The notes beneath the pieces are model-generated. The model saw only the letters and a program-made list of their open reading frames with translations, had not been told where the DNA came from and made no database searches. DNA of 64,000 nucleotides, taken from assembly GCA_029449245.1 (NCBI GenBank), contig JANATF010000004.1, positions 2,418,001-2,482,000 on the forward strand. The letters run 5' to 3'. Below, one piece after another: positions 12,721 through 24,151 of this stretch. A program made the position numbers and the translations under genes. Source of the DNA: Mortierella alpina. Its lineage: Eukaryota > Mortierellomycota > Mortierellomycetes > Mortierellales > Mortierellaceae. Position 1 is the stretch's first letter, and each line of letters begins with the position of its first letter.

Positions 12721-14513
12721 TTACAGCTCATCGTGCTCAATCTCCTCGGCCTGGACGGGCTTCTCCTCCTCAACCTTGACCTCGTGCTTGTTAACTGCGT
12801 TGTCCTTAATGAACTTGATGAGATCCTCCTTGCTGCGGTTGCCCTCGTAGTCAACATACTCAGAGGTGCCGGCCTTGCGCAGCTTGATGGTAGGGAAGCC
12901 CTGGATCTGGAAAGGAACATCAGCAGGGAGATCGTTGGCAGTGGCATCAATCTTGGCGATGACGATGTCAGATCCCTTGTACAGCTCTCCAAGCGCATCG
13001 TAGGTGGGAACCAAGTTCTTGCAGTGTCCGCACCAGGGAGCGTAGAACTCAATCAAAACATCCTTTGTCTCATCCTCAACGATGTCCTTGTAGCTGTGAG
13101 CGACAACAACCTTGACGGGGCCATCGTTGGTCTCGGGAATGGCCTCAGACTTGATGGAGGGCTCGACGGTACCGGCCAAGACACCCTCGACCAAGGCCTT
13201 GGCCTTCTCGACAGAGAGATCACCCTCCTGTACCAAGGGGTACTTGGCACCAGTGGCGACGTTCTGGATACCGAAAGCGGGCCATGACTCCTTCAAGTTC
13301 AAGTTGGAGGCGTGGGCTCCAAACTTCTGGGCGTCAATGTAAACAAAGTTCACCTTGCCCTTGTTCTCCTTGGCCAAAGCCTCGAATGCGGGTCCGACCG
13401 CGTCGCGCTCCTCAGCGTTAGAGTAGAAGAGGTAAGCAAGAGGGAGACCACCGTCCATGTAGGTGGCATAGTTGTCTGGGCCGATCTCGTCCATGGTGGG
13501 GACGCTGTTGGCGGTGATGAACTCGATCAAGGACTCCTCGGTGAAATCGCCCTTCAGTTCGTTCTTGCCCTCATCGAACTTCTTGTAAAGAACAATGCCC
13601 TCGCCCTCAAGGTCGGGGTTCGTCTCAACAACACCAAAGAGGTACTTCTCGCGGTGCTGCTTGGCGACCTTCTCCATGATCTCGCGCTTCTTAGAGTCCT
13701 TGGGAAGGGAAGCGACAATGACGACCTTGTCCGAGGTGGAGAAAGCAGAGAGGGTGTCGGCGGTGAGCTCAGAGAGGGCGGGGAGGCTCTGCTTCTTGAG
13801 GTAGGAGACAATAGCATCAGCCTTGCGGGCACCCTGGTAGTCTTGGGCGACACCATCGCTACGGTACAGATAGTTTGGAAGGCGAATTATTAGTATCGAC
13901 AAGACTATTTTGTCGCATCGATGTTGGTGCATGAACGCCAGGATTGGATTCCTGTGTCCCTGACAAGACTATAGGAACCCTTTTCCAGACATGCATCCAG
14001 CTCGTGTGAAAAAAAAGGACGGCGTTGGCCATCCCAGAAAATCAAGTGAGACAGCATCTTCTCAAAGACTTACACGAAGACCTTCAAGGTGGGGTAGCCC
14101 TGGACACCGTGGTCCTGGCAGAGTTCGGTCTCAACAGTGCAGTCGACCTTGGCAATTGGGATGTTGTGCTCCTTCAGCTGCGTGGCAGCGACCTCGTATT
14201 CGGGGGCTATGACAGATTAGACGTCAAGGACAATTAGGCAACGTTGACTCGACACAGGGCTTTAGCAAAAGTGACGAATCAAACAGGTAGCGGATTCCCG
14301 CAGGCTAGAAGGCTTACCGAGGGCCTTGCAGTGGCCGCACCAGGGGGCGAAGAACTCAACGAGGATCAACTTCTGATCGTCGACGGTTGCCTTGAAGTTC
14401 TTCTGGTTGAGGTCAAGGACGTCGGACTCGACCTTGGCGTCCTCGGCGCGGACACCGGCCATCAAGGAGGCGGAGGCAAGTCCGACCAGGGCAACAGCAG
14501 CAGAAAGACGCAT
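12721..14513 (-). CDS. PDI1: Protein disulfide isomerase
   Basis: Exons 14513-14318, 14206-14074 and 13858-12721 encode 488 residues. An N-terminal signal peptide (about residues 1-23, ending near AGVRA) precedes thioredoxin domain a with WCGHCK (Cys59 and Cys62). Domains b and b' follow. Domain a' has a second WCGHCK near residue 385. An acidic tail ends in the ER retention signal HDEL. The enzyme forms and rearranges disulfides in the ER lumen. The length matches yeast and animal PDI. Codon use is strongly biased (GTC, ACC, CTC, AAG), as expected for an abundant protein. A TATA-like TATATTA lies on the minus strand at 14628-14634, about 115 bp before the start. ACGT cores further upstream could be stress-response sites, but this is only a guess. 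Confidence 0.97.
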
Positions 14514-15573
14514 GGTGATACGGGTGTATGTGGTGGGGGGGTTGGGGAGGGAGGAGGGGGATGAGGAGGAGAATGAGTTGATGATGAGAAGAAAAGAGAG
14601 GAAAGAAGATGGGACAGGCACTGCTTCTAATATAGGCCGCCGTCAAGGCCTTGACACTGGCCCGTACGTGGGAATGTCAGCAAGCGCGCACAAAGCCTAT
14701 GTAAGGCCGGTGCTGGGGGTCTACGTACGCGGGGCGATTTGCTCTGGGCCGATTCGCGTTGTCTGCTTCTCATTGGGCGAAATTCTGTCTTGACAAATCG
14801 TGCCTCGAGGAGCGACGGGAGACAGACTCACACCCGGTGTCTGATGCTCTTGCCCACACAGACGGCGACAGCGAGGCAACACACCGTCTCGCCATAAATA
14901 CCATTGACACGGTTAATATTACACGCCCCTCCTCCATGGCGGGGAGAGCCAATGCCAGTAGCCTACATTGCTAGTCAGGTCAGCATGCGCGACTGGTACT
15001 GAAACATCATCGACTACTGTAACTGTACAGCGCCCGATCCCACTACCGTCCACACGTCTTTCTTGATCTCCGATCTTGTCTCTTGGACTGCTTCCAGCGG
15101 CACATCATCGCGATCCATGGACCCTGCTCGATTGCCAGACGTTATTCACTTTATTTTTTATTCATGTTCAGACTCTTGCTCCTCGACACTGCCACAAACT
15201 TTAATTTGCTTTCTTTCATTTGCTACGACCAACCAAACCATCAGAAAATGAGGCGAAGTAGGGCGCCGTCTTTTTTAGATCGCTCTCAGAATGCACCGCC
15301 GCCTATTAAACCATCACAATATGCGCGCCTCCTTCAGGAGTGGCGGTAATGCAGAGGCTAGACTTGTGACAAGGGCCGCCACTAAACTCATTTTACAATA
15401 GTGGCACGGAGGGGACACCCTGGTCGCATTCCCTCCGTCACCTTTACATGGGGACGTGACAGAAACATCGCGACTCATATGGATGTTCTAGTCACACCCC
15501 TTAACTGTCGTTTGACATGTTTCGAGTTGAAGATCGGCTCTGCCTTCGTCCTCACCAACATTGAAAAAAAAGC
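14514..15573. promoter_or_regulatory. Divergent promoter region between PDI1 and SWC5
   Basis: About 1.06 kb between two divergently transcribed genes. A CT/GA-rich tract lies immediately upstream of the PDI1 ATG (14525-14610), with a TATATTA element just beyond. The SWC5 side shows no clear TATA box. Short open frames here (for example near 15245-15349) show no recognisable product. Confidence 0.45.
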
Positions 15574-16764
15574 ATGGGGAACGAAAGTCGAGAGAAACCA
15601 GCAAAGGCCGTTGTCGATTCCGGTTCTGACTCCAGTGACGACGAAGATTACGTTCCCGATGGTAAACTACAGTGCAGAAAAGAAAGAGGAAAGAGGTTTT
15701 CAAATCTTTCCACGCGGGCGGTTCCATTAACGCCCCCCACTCTGTTGTGACATGTAGACAAGGTAGACGTTCAAAGTGCAGGAGAAGACAGCAGCGACGA
15801 TAGTGACAGGGAGCAGGACACCAACGACAACGACGACGACAACAAGAGCCACAACAATAAGAAGAGGTATCGAACTGGTAGTCAAGAACAATCACAGACA
15901 GCAACGTCGTCCACCACCCGGTCTGGCAAACGTCGTCATAACGGACCCAGCCATGACGAATCCGCGTTCAATAAGAAACCAAGGGCCGAGGACGCCATTG
16001 ATCATGCACATGCTGAAAGTCGAAAGAGCAGGTTGGATGCCTTGTGGGCAGAAATGAACGCGCCGGTGCCCAAGGCTTCCTCAAGACCTGAGCTGATGGC
16101 CGCTACTGCTTGGTCGACGGGATCTGGAACTGGACATTCTTCAGAGGTCGGATCATCATCACAACTGTCGTCGTCATCCAGGATGGTGACGATAACGACC
16201 ACATACGACTTTGCAGGAGAGATGGTCACCGTGACCAAGGATGTAGCAGAAGACTCGAAGGAAGCCAAGGAATTTGCTCTCAAGAACAAGACACCAGGAT
16301 CTTTGCCAGTGAACTCTTTACCATCCTCATCATCATCATCATCCAGCGTACCATCAGCATCAATATCAGCTTCAGCATCAAGTAAGGATACACGCGACGA
16401 TACACCCCAGACTTCAGAGCTCCCAACTGCATCATCAAGTTCCACCAATGGGATCTCTACTGCGCCACGGGTAACGACACGACCCTCAATACTGGACTCA
16501 CTGGCAAAGAAAGGCCCCGTACGCTATGTTCGCAAGAAATCCAACCTCGATGCCCTCGCGGCCACCTATGGCGTTAAAAAGCCCGCCAAGCTCAATACTC
16601 TTGAGAAATCGAAATTGGACTGGAAGAACTTTGTGGGCAAGGAGGGCATTGAGGATGAGCTGAAGCACCACAACAAGGACGGTTACATGGAGAAGGTCGC
16701 ATTCTTGCAACGGACAGACGAACGGCGCGATCAAACGTACCAGGAACTGAAAATGCGGAAATGA
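15574..16764 (+). CDS. SWC5: SWR1-complex subunit Swc5 (BCNT/CFDP1 family)
   Basis: Exons 15574-15661 and 15758-16764 give 364 residues. The N-terminus is acidic, with the family motif DDEDYVP that in Swc5 contacts H2A-H2B. A central Ser/Thr-rich, low-complexity region includes a run of Ser codons around 16322-16345. The conserved segment SRLDALWAEMN lies near residue 120. The last 80 residues are the BCNT-C domain (KSNLDALAATYGVKKPAKL, then LDWKNFV, ending RRDQTYQELKMRK). The protein helps the SWR1 remodeller exchange H2A for H2A.Z. It converges with TRS65, with only 97 bp between the two stop codons, so the 3' UTRs probably overlap. Confidence 0.93.
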
Positions 16765-16861
16765 ACGCAAAAGTAAAAATCGCATCACATCGCATCGCAA
16801 GGGAAAATATCGGTCTACTTTGAATTATTTTGAAACGAGGTCATATTTTCCTTTCCTTCTC

Positions 16862-19829
16862 TCATTTCCCTACTTCGGGCACCTGCTGCGACAATGCACC
16901 AAACGACGCCTCGGCCATGAAGCAGAGGCAATTTCGCAGATTTGTGACAAATCCTGTATCGTTGTCTACCAACTGGACCAGATCAATGGTGTGCAATTGT
17001 TCCTTGATGGCGATGAACCGCAGGTTCAAGTTCTGACACGTCAGTGGGTATAGTGGGCTCAGGCGGACATTATTTTCGAGGCAAATAATATCAGCTTCCG
17101 TGGTCTCGTTATCCACATGTCTACGCAGCAGCTCTGGTTCCTCCATGTAGGGGTCAATTGGCACATTCTGAACAGCAGCACGTTCGCCACTTGGGAGCGG
17201 TGGCAAGACCTTGGATCCTTGGCTTGGATCACTACCCTTCGCGCGCTTCCTATTGGGAACGACAAGGGTGTAGCGTCGAATGTGGCGAGATCGATTGACA
17301 ATGAAAATCTCGAGGTTGAAGATCTTGCCCACAACAACACGGTCCGTTACTACAGAGCGGGGAATGTGTGAAAGAGACAGAGAGTGAGTCGCAGTGCAGA
17401 ATAATAGGAAGGCAGTAGAAAAAGTAGAGGTTTGACGAGCATTTTCCCTACCAGCAAATGATACTACAATGCCGTCGCCGCCATCCTGATCTGGCTGGCT
17501 CTGGGAGACCCCATTCAGGGCCTGAGCTGCCAAGTCTAAACCCAGGCCGCCACCATTCATTGCGGGTCTACCGCTGTGACCATTCAAGTGACCATGCGTT
17601 TGAGACGCTGTCTCATCCTCATAGCTTCCAGTTTCACTCTCTGCGACAGCATGGCCGGCCACTGGTGACTGATGCGCCGAACCTGCCTCCTGAACGGGTG
17701 CTAGACCCCCTTGGTTGTTCTCGGAGCGGCCATAGCCCCAGCCTCCTAGTCCGCTCTTTCTGCCAGCACTGATCTGAGGTCCTCTATGCTGCTGCTGAAA
17801 CTGCTGCTGATGCTGAGACGTGGGCGTGCCATCCGACACCACAGATGAGCGCCTACCACGCACCTCGTTCGCCATAGTGGGCCCTCCAGAGTGGCGATTG
17901 CTCAGCACAGGCGGAGAGCTGCTACTCGAGACGCGTCGCGCGAGCGAGGATCCCTTCTGAAGGGCTTGCTGAGGTTGTGGGCTAGAGGGCAGAGATTGAT
18001 TCCTGTGGTGAAGCTGATGCTGCTGATAGCTTTGTGTGGGTGTCCCAGAACTGGTATACTGCGACGGAAGCAGGCTGGAAGGATGCGATGGCTGTGGGGC
18101 ATAAAGCTGTTTTTGCGGCGTTGCGCCTCCGCCACTACCCAAAAGCGGGGTATTTCCTCCTGCCTCGGCGCCGGTCAAGGCTCCTTCCCGTTTGGCTAAA
18201 TCTGTCACGTCCAGGAAGCAGTTCCATCGTGAATGGATAGTCTGGCCTTGAACGCCGTCCACCTCGGGAATTCCCTGAAGAACAATGGTGACTTGACGTT
18301 GCGAGTCACGCACGGACCCCGGTTGGATAATGTTTTCACTGGAGTTTCGCCGGTGAGAGGGTCCAAAACCTCCACCTCCCAAGGCAGGGCTATCGGCATT
18401 CCATTCGGGATTGTCCAGCAAGGAGATCGAGAACAAAAATGTGACATGATCCGAGGAATGTAATATCATGGGGAGCTGATGAGGTTCACAAAACGAATAG
18501 AGTATGTGAGCATGGGCTTCTACGAGCCCTTTTTCCGCCAGGCACGACGAGATACATCTCATTTCTACCTTTGTCAGTTCAGCAGAGTCGAGGGAGGTCA
18601 CGACTGCATTGGTCACATCCACGTCCAGCTGAGTCATCTTGAACTTTGCGCCGTGTTCTGAGTTGTTTTCGACTTCAATGGACATCATCAATGGATTCTC
18701 CATGGGCGAAACCCTTGTCGTTCGCATCCGCACATTCAACGCCGATCGCACAGCGATTGTCCGCCTTGCACTGCGTCTCAACACAGGCGTCATGGGAGGA
18801 GGCTGCACTCTGGCACGGGGTGTGTCTGGTCGATAGTGGTGTTGGGGAACAACGGACGATGCAAAATTCGGGTCTGTGTACCAAATAACGCAATGTTGAG
18901 TTAGATCAAGTAGGATAGTCGGTTGAGTGAAAGGGATGCAATAATAGTCCATCATATACCGTCTGATAAGCCCTCCAGGAGATTAACCATGCTGAAGCAT
19001 TCCAGATTATATTGATCGTCGACAGGCGCTGCCGCAGGAACAATCTGATCGGCTGGCCGGAGCAAAACATGTGTGCTGAGCATGAGCATGGTGTTGGTGC
19101 TCTTTGTCCTTATGAATGCTATTGGAATTGGTAGAAGGATGATTAGAGTTCGTCGACCGAGACGCGCACGAAAACTTGGCCTTTTCAGGGGACTTACAAA
19201 CAGGTACCGAGAAGGGAAATATGGCGGTCCATAGTCCATTGATGGGCCGGATTTCAACCTCCTTTCCGGGTTCGGATGAGTTGTATGTATACGAGAACAG
19301 GAGCGTCGAGTCCACGCGCCCTTGATCGTTGTAGCCTCCTGGTCTTCCACTGAATGGTCCCGGGGAATTATTTGCGATTCGTTTGTCGGTGAGCTGCGCG
19401 CTGTTAGGTCGAGGCCCGTTGGGGCTCTTATGCATGTTGTTCTGCGAGGTGGGTCCTGAAGCTGCCAACGATAAGGCGTCGACAAATGCAGCCTCGACCT
19501 GGATCTCGAGCGACTGGAAAAACTCGTGGACCTGTCTCGAAGTTTCCTCGTGCAGCGTCGACAGGTCATCTGGAAGGGTCATCTGCAGGAAGAAGAGAAT
19601 GGTTTCATCTACGGTTTGGAGAAAAGCATGTTCAGTGAAAGATAATGCGTCTGAGGTATCATGGCCCAGGCAGCGGCGACACTCGGCTGAAAAACGAACC
19701 ATAAAAGACGTGTGTCCGTGGTTTGGCATTGATGACGGCTTTGTAGTCGTCCTGGAGCGATTCGATGCGTGCGTTTGGGATGCGAATCTCCCACAGCGAG
19801 TCGTTGAAGAGCGATTCGATAGACTTCAT
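16862..19829 (-). CDS. TRS65: TRAPP II subunit Trs65-like protein
   Basis: Exons 19829-19700, 19608-19198, 19118-18960, 18873-17452 and 17349-16862 give 869 residues. The N-terminal region (SLFNDSLWEIRIPN, then YDETILFFLQMTLPDDL) and the C-terminal beta-rich region (VGKIFNLEIFIVNRS, LSPLYPLTCQNLNLRFIAI, ending just after SQQVPEVGK) resemble fungal Trs65. The middle is long, Gln/Ser/Pro-rich and probably disordered. Trs65 belongs to the TRAPP II complex at the late Golgi, the exchange factor for Rab11/Ypt31. The fourth intron (17350-17451) is 102 nt and has no in-frame stop, so skipping or retaining it would both give protein. The start is uncertain: in-frame sequence continues upstream of the ATG at 19829 without another ATG. 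Confidence 0.8.
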
Positions 19830-20110
19830 GTCGCTGCTTTGCAGAGGGCTGTTGAAGATAAGGACGGCGATGGCTGGCGGAACAAAAAACGAGTGGAGTT
19901 GCAAAGGGTGTTGCAGATGAGCAGCGGAAGAAGTAAGACCACCTTGGTCGAATCCAGGGACTGCATTTCTTTATATATATTTTTCCATCAGTCATCAACC
20001 GCAATTCAGTCCCACTCCTCTCAACCCTACTGGCCTTGCCTTCCAGACTCTCCCATCAACACTCCATAAAGGTGCAGGCTGCTATAGCACTAAAGTAGCA
20101 GGAACACGCC

Positions 20111-20968
20111 ATGTCTCTACGCCTACGCACTCCCCTGGCCATTCTGGTCATTTGCATCATTGGGCTCGTCACCATGTCTTCGTTACTCTTCATGACCCCC
20201 AAACCCAACTTTTCTTTAGACGATAGCCACGCAGCCAAGGCTGGGACTGGAGGGTGGGACAGCGGCTCTATATATGTCGATCCAGAGCTAAGCAGTGGCG
20301 GGACTATCATGCCTCACTTGGGCAACGAAACCGCAAAGTAGGGTATAGGCCAGTTGAACGGGCAATTGGGCGGTTTTCAGATACACTGGTGTGCGAAAAT
20401 GATACAATGCACTGACTCTACTGCTTTCCTCTTTGTAGAGCGGAACTAGGGCGAGCCACCTGGAAATTACTTCACACCATGGCAGCCAGATATCCTGTCA
20501 AGCCCAAGCCTGACGAACGAGCCGCTGTCAAGCAGTGGGTTATGTTACTATCAAGGTTGTATCCATGCGGCGAATGGTAATCGTCTATTGACTGACTCTC
20601 TTGCCTATGGGTGCATACTTACGAACGAGCTTTAAGACAAGCTGGCAAATATCTGACTCTATTACTGCTCATCCTGTGTCCTACGTTTATTTAGCGCGGC
20701 GCATTTCCAGTTGCTACTGAAGGAACATCCACCACAGACGTCCTCACGAGCATCGTTTTCCAATTGGAGCTGCTCAGTGCACAATATGGTCAATAAGCGA
20801 TTGGGCAAGCTTGACTTTGACTGCAGTACGCTAGCAGACGTCTACCAGTGCGGCTGTGCCGAAGAGCCCCAGGCAGGTGAGGAGAAGGGTTCCAACACCC
20901 TTGCGGACGCGATCTCCGCAGAGAAGGACACGTCGATCAACGGCCTGACCCAGCCACCTTTAATTTGA
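20111..20968 (+). CDS. ERV2: FAD-linked sulfhydryl oxidase, Erv2-like (Erv1/ALR family)
   Basis: Exons 20111-20337, 20439-20576 and 20695-20968 encode 212 residues. A single N-terminal membrane segment (about residues 9-28, LAILVICIIGLVTMSSLLF) acts as a signal anchor. This makes the ER enzyme Erv2 more likely than mitochondrial Erv1. The family core begins ELGRATWKLLHTMAARYP. The redox-active CGEC (Cys119/Cys122) is split by intron 2, whose splicing restores the second Cys codon. The FAD-binding segment CSVHNMVNKRLG and the structural CX16C pair (Cys148/Cys165) follow. It oxidises PDI using oxygen, so it is functionally linked to the PDI1 gene 6 kb away, although the two are not co-transcribed. 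It diverges from TRS65. Confidence 0.92.
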
Positions 20969-21089
20969 AAAAAGCGCGTTAGACAAAAAAATAAACATCT
21001 TTCATTCCCACCAACGTGCTTCACCAAACCGCCCCGTATTCATTCTTGACTCTTCATTTGACCCGAGGCATACCTGCAAGAGTACTATA

Positions 21090-22073
21090 ATGACCAACGT
21101 TGAGCTGGAGCAGGAATCACCCATGGAGCAGACTGCGCTGGAAGCACCTGCCCTCGACCAGCAGCCAAAGCAGGAACCCGACGAGAGCGAAACCGCGCCG
21201 AAAGTTGAGCGGGTCTTTGATGCGCGTCAGCAAAGGATCAATGAGCTCAGACTCAAGTTCTGCGTCAGGGATGAATTTCCAATTACCAAGAACATGATTC
21301 ATTCTGATGGCACTTTGAACCAAGAGTACGTTTCTACTGGTTCTCTCTTTATCCTTTCCGTTCATGACGTTAGTTCCACCCACTCATACCTGACTCTTTG
21401 ATGTTGACATTAGTTATTTCCGACCACCCAAGGGCGCTAAGGCAGAGGTCGCTAGAAAGTGGACAGACAAAGAGCGCGAGTTGCTGATCAAGGGTATCGA
21501 GAAGCATGGCATTGGACATTTCAGAGAGATTTCGGAAGAGTTTTTGCCAATATGGGTAAGCACCACTTTCTCTCCTATTGTTTTTTTTTGCGAACCATGG
21601 TCATATTTCTTTAACCTGTACTGACATATTTTCTTTACTGAAACAGAGCGGTAATGACCTGCGCGTCAAGTCGATGAGATTGATGGGTCGACAGAACTTG
21701 CAGCTATACAAGGACTGGAAGGGCACTGAACAGGACATGGCAAGGGAGTTTGAACTGAACAAGGCAATCGGCCTAAAGTATGGCGCATGGAAGGCTGGAA
21801 CGCTTGTTGCTGATGACGAAGGAATGGTTGCCAAAGCTATCGAGGAGCAGTGGCCTAATGCAGGCAAGAAAATGAGTGCTGCTGTCGATCTGGCCTCAGG
21901 GGAGAATTCATCCGTCTCAACATCCATTGACGAAGATATCGAGATGGAGGTAAGACCTGAAAAAAAAGTTGGGGTTTGTAACAAAACAAACACATTGTGG
22001 AAAGATATCTTCACTTGCTAACCAACAGCAATTGCTACTTTTTCGTTCTTTCTCTATAGTAACTTCACTGTAG
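21090..22073 (+). CDS. Myb/SANT-domain protein of unknown function
   Basis: Exons 21090-21325, 21414-21555, 21647-21949 and 22029-22073 give 241 residues. The N-terminus is Glu/Pro-rich. The central part (YFRPPKGAKAEVARKWTDKE, then LLIKGIEKHGIGHFREIS, then LPIWSGNDLRVKSMRLMG) is a Myb/SANT-like helix-turn-helix with the spaced Trp residues. The next segment (LNKAIGLKYGAWKAGTLVAD) looks conserved but I cannot name a subfamily. The last exon is uncertain. A second acceptor at 22059 would place a stop codon right at the junction, and retaining the intron would end the protein at 22021. The gene starts only 121 bp after the sulfhydryl oxidase stop. Confidence 0.75.
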
Positions 22074-23250
22074 AGCCGCTATTTTTTGTACTTTTATAAA
22101 CCAACCAACTTTGGATTTCGATATTACGGCGGGCGCTTAGGACACCTTATTCCACTCATTCCAGCCTTGATCCTGCATGAGATCATCTGGAATTTCACCT
22201 CCCAGTAGCACCACTATAACTTGCCAACCGTCAGGATCGTACGCAATTGCACACCACTTGTTCAATCCTGCAATGTTCGTTGTGAATAGAGCGTTGAAAC
22301 TGGCAGAATGGCGAGCCTTACTGCTCCAGAATGATCTCTACAGTATCATCTGCTCCCTGCTCGCATTGATGTCATGGTGGGTTCTGTCAACATGATTTTG
22401 GTATCGTGTGGATCGATCGTCTCCCATCATAATACAGTATAACTGACCTGGGCGTTGCCGGGGTTTTCCTCGGCGTGCAAGATGGGTTGACGGGCCACCG
22501 AGGAGAAGATAAACCCTGGGAAGTTTGACCCCGCATACACAACACTAGTGCACTAGTCGGTTTGGACGCGTGAAAAAGTCGGCAATTTTCCAACACAGTG
22601 GTGCTCCTGTGTACATGTGCAGCGCTAACAATCATTTAGAGCCAATGGAAGGAAGAGCGAGGGAGAGCGAGGGTGTGTGTAAGAGTGTGCCCCATACCGT
22701 TGTTGACGACAAGTGTCTATGTGGCATGGGTCGTGTGTAATGTGTCAGGAGGATGAGGAGGGGAAAAAAAGCGTTCGATGAAACTGGGGGAGGGAACGTG
22801 CGCCGCTGACCAACAGGTGTCCCCGGGACGAGAGGGTATTCTTTCGAATCGAACGATGTCGTCCTTTTTGGCTTTTCTTTTGCAATTGCACACCGCTGTT
22901 TCCATCACTTGCCATTCCCATTCCACACCACGCTCGCCTTGCCCTTGCCCTCGCCTGTTTACTAAAGAAACCCTTTTGCCTGGTCTGGTCGTCCGATTAT
23001 CTAATTTTATTTCCTTTCCTCAGTACTCCTGTTCTCGCCTGGATGCATAAAAGCCTCCCTTCACTCTCAACCCTCTTCTTTGTCCCTTCCAACCTTCGCT
23101 CCGACGCTGTTCTTCCCTTTTGCTGACACCCTGACAACCGTCATACACCCTTACCCACAAAAACCACACCTATTCACATATACACACCAACACCATACGC
23201 ACATACGCACACACATACACCTGCAACGAATCGTTTTACGCTCGAGAACC
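22074..23250. other. Intergenic region with an unresolved coding-like patch on the minus strand
   Basis: About 1.2 kb. On the minus strand, 22283-22139 reads as an acceptor-preceded final exon: AIAYDPDGWQVIVVLLGG, then QDQGWNEWNKVS and a stop. A second patch near 22545-22451 reads NFPGFIFSSVARQPILHAEE before a GT donor. DPDGW recalls the end of glyoxalase-I-like VOC domains, but I could not join the patches in one frame. The rest is CT-rich promoter sequence of the following gene, including CATAAAAG at about 23045. Confidence 0.3.
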
Positions 23251-23944
23251 ATGTCTTCACAGACAGCCCAAGCCTTCAGGATGTTGGCCCTATTAGCCAG
23301 TCTAGCTTTAGTTACAGGTGTCGTCGTAATATCTGAGCCCAACGACAGCACAACGTGGATTCCCGGACAGCCTTACAACATCCATATCGACGACGACCAG
23401 AAAGACGGTGTCCAGCGTTGGCAAGTGGATCTGGTAGTCATGGGGGCAAGCTGCGACCCCGGCCACATGTGTCTTCAAGATGGAGTCGTGGCCTCTATAT
23501 CTGAGGCTTTTGATGCTCACTCCACATCCCAGCTGACATTTAAAGCGCCGAGCAATCTTGCACAGCATGGGAAGGTAGACTATTGTCAATACGGCTATGT
23601 CTCATCTTGTGACCAATAATGTTTTACCAATTGCACCCCTTCTCACTCTGCTACACCTTTTTTGATGATCTACATTACAGGGCTTTCAAGTCCAGGTCTC
23701 CAATGGTGGAGCACTGCCGGTCTATCACTCTGCAACCTTCACCATCAATCCAGCAAGTAAAGGAGATGGTGCAGGGTCAGGGTTGGGATCAGGGTCCGGT
23801 TCTGGCGGGGATGGCGGCAAGCAGCCGCCTGAGGAAACCGCTGTGCACAAGCAGGGGAATGCAGCGCCGTTTGTCCCGCCTACTGTTCTTGTCACGACGC
23901 TCGTCCTTGGAAGCTCCTTCCTGTTTACCTTCCTCCTGATGTGA
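23251..23944 (+). CDS. Secreted or GPI-anchored protein with Kre9/Knh1-like N-terminal domain
   Basis: Exons 23251-23574 and 23681-23944 encode 195 residues. A hydrophobic signal sequence (about residues 11-26) is followed by VVISEPNDSTTWIPGQPYNI, the start of the Ig-like Kre9/Knh1 family domain found in fungal surface proteins. One cysteine pair follows, then a Gly/Ser repeat linker (GAGSGLGSGSGSGG). The protein ends in a hydrophobic tail with no charged residue after it, typical of a GPI-attachment signal. It probably sits in the cell wall or plasma membrane, and members are linked to beta-1,6-glucan assembly. The enzymatic role is unknown. Confidence 0.8.
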
Positions 23945-24151
23945 GTGAGCCAAGGTTACATAGACCTTACTCGCACTTGTATATAAAACAAAGTTTGATT
24001 AAATCCATGCGTGTAAATCCTTACAGTGTTTGAGTGACGTTACAATGTTTTTCAAGCTGGGGGTGTCCCGACTGTCTACACAAACAGGATCGTCGATTTG
24101 CATTCTTCATCCTCTCTCTCCCCTCTCTCCCCATCACCTCTTTGTATAACC

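Noticed and set aside
12733-13893. Plus-strand frames of 184 and 193 codons across PDI1
   Set aside because: They are antisense shadows of a codon-biased gene, with Leu/Val-rich, repetitive products and no splice or start support.
19830-19979. Upstream extension of TRS65 in the same frame as exon 1
   Set aside because: No in-frame ATG and no consistent splice to the ATG at 19972 were found, so the start was left at 19829.
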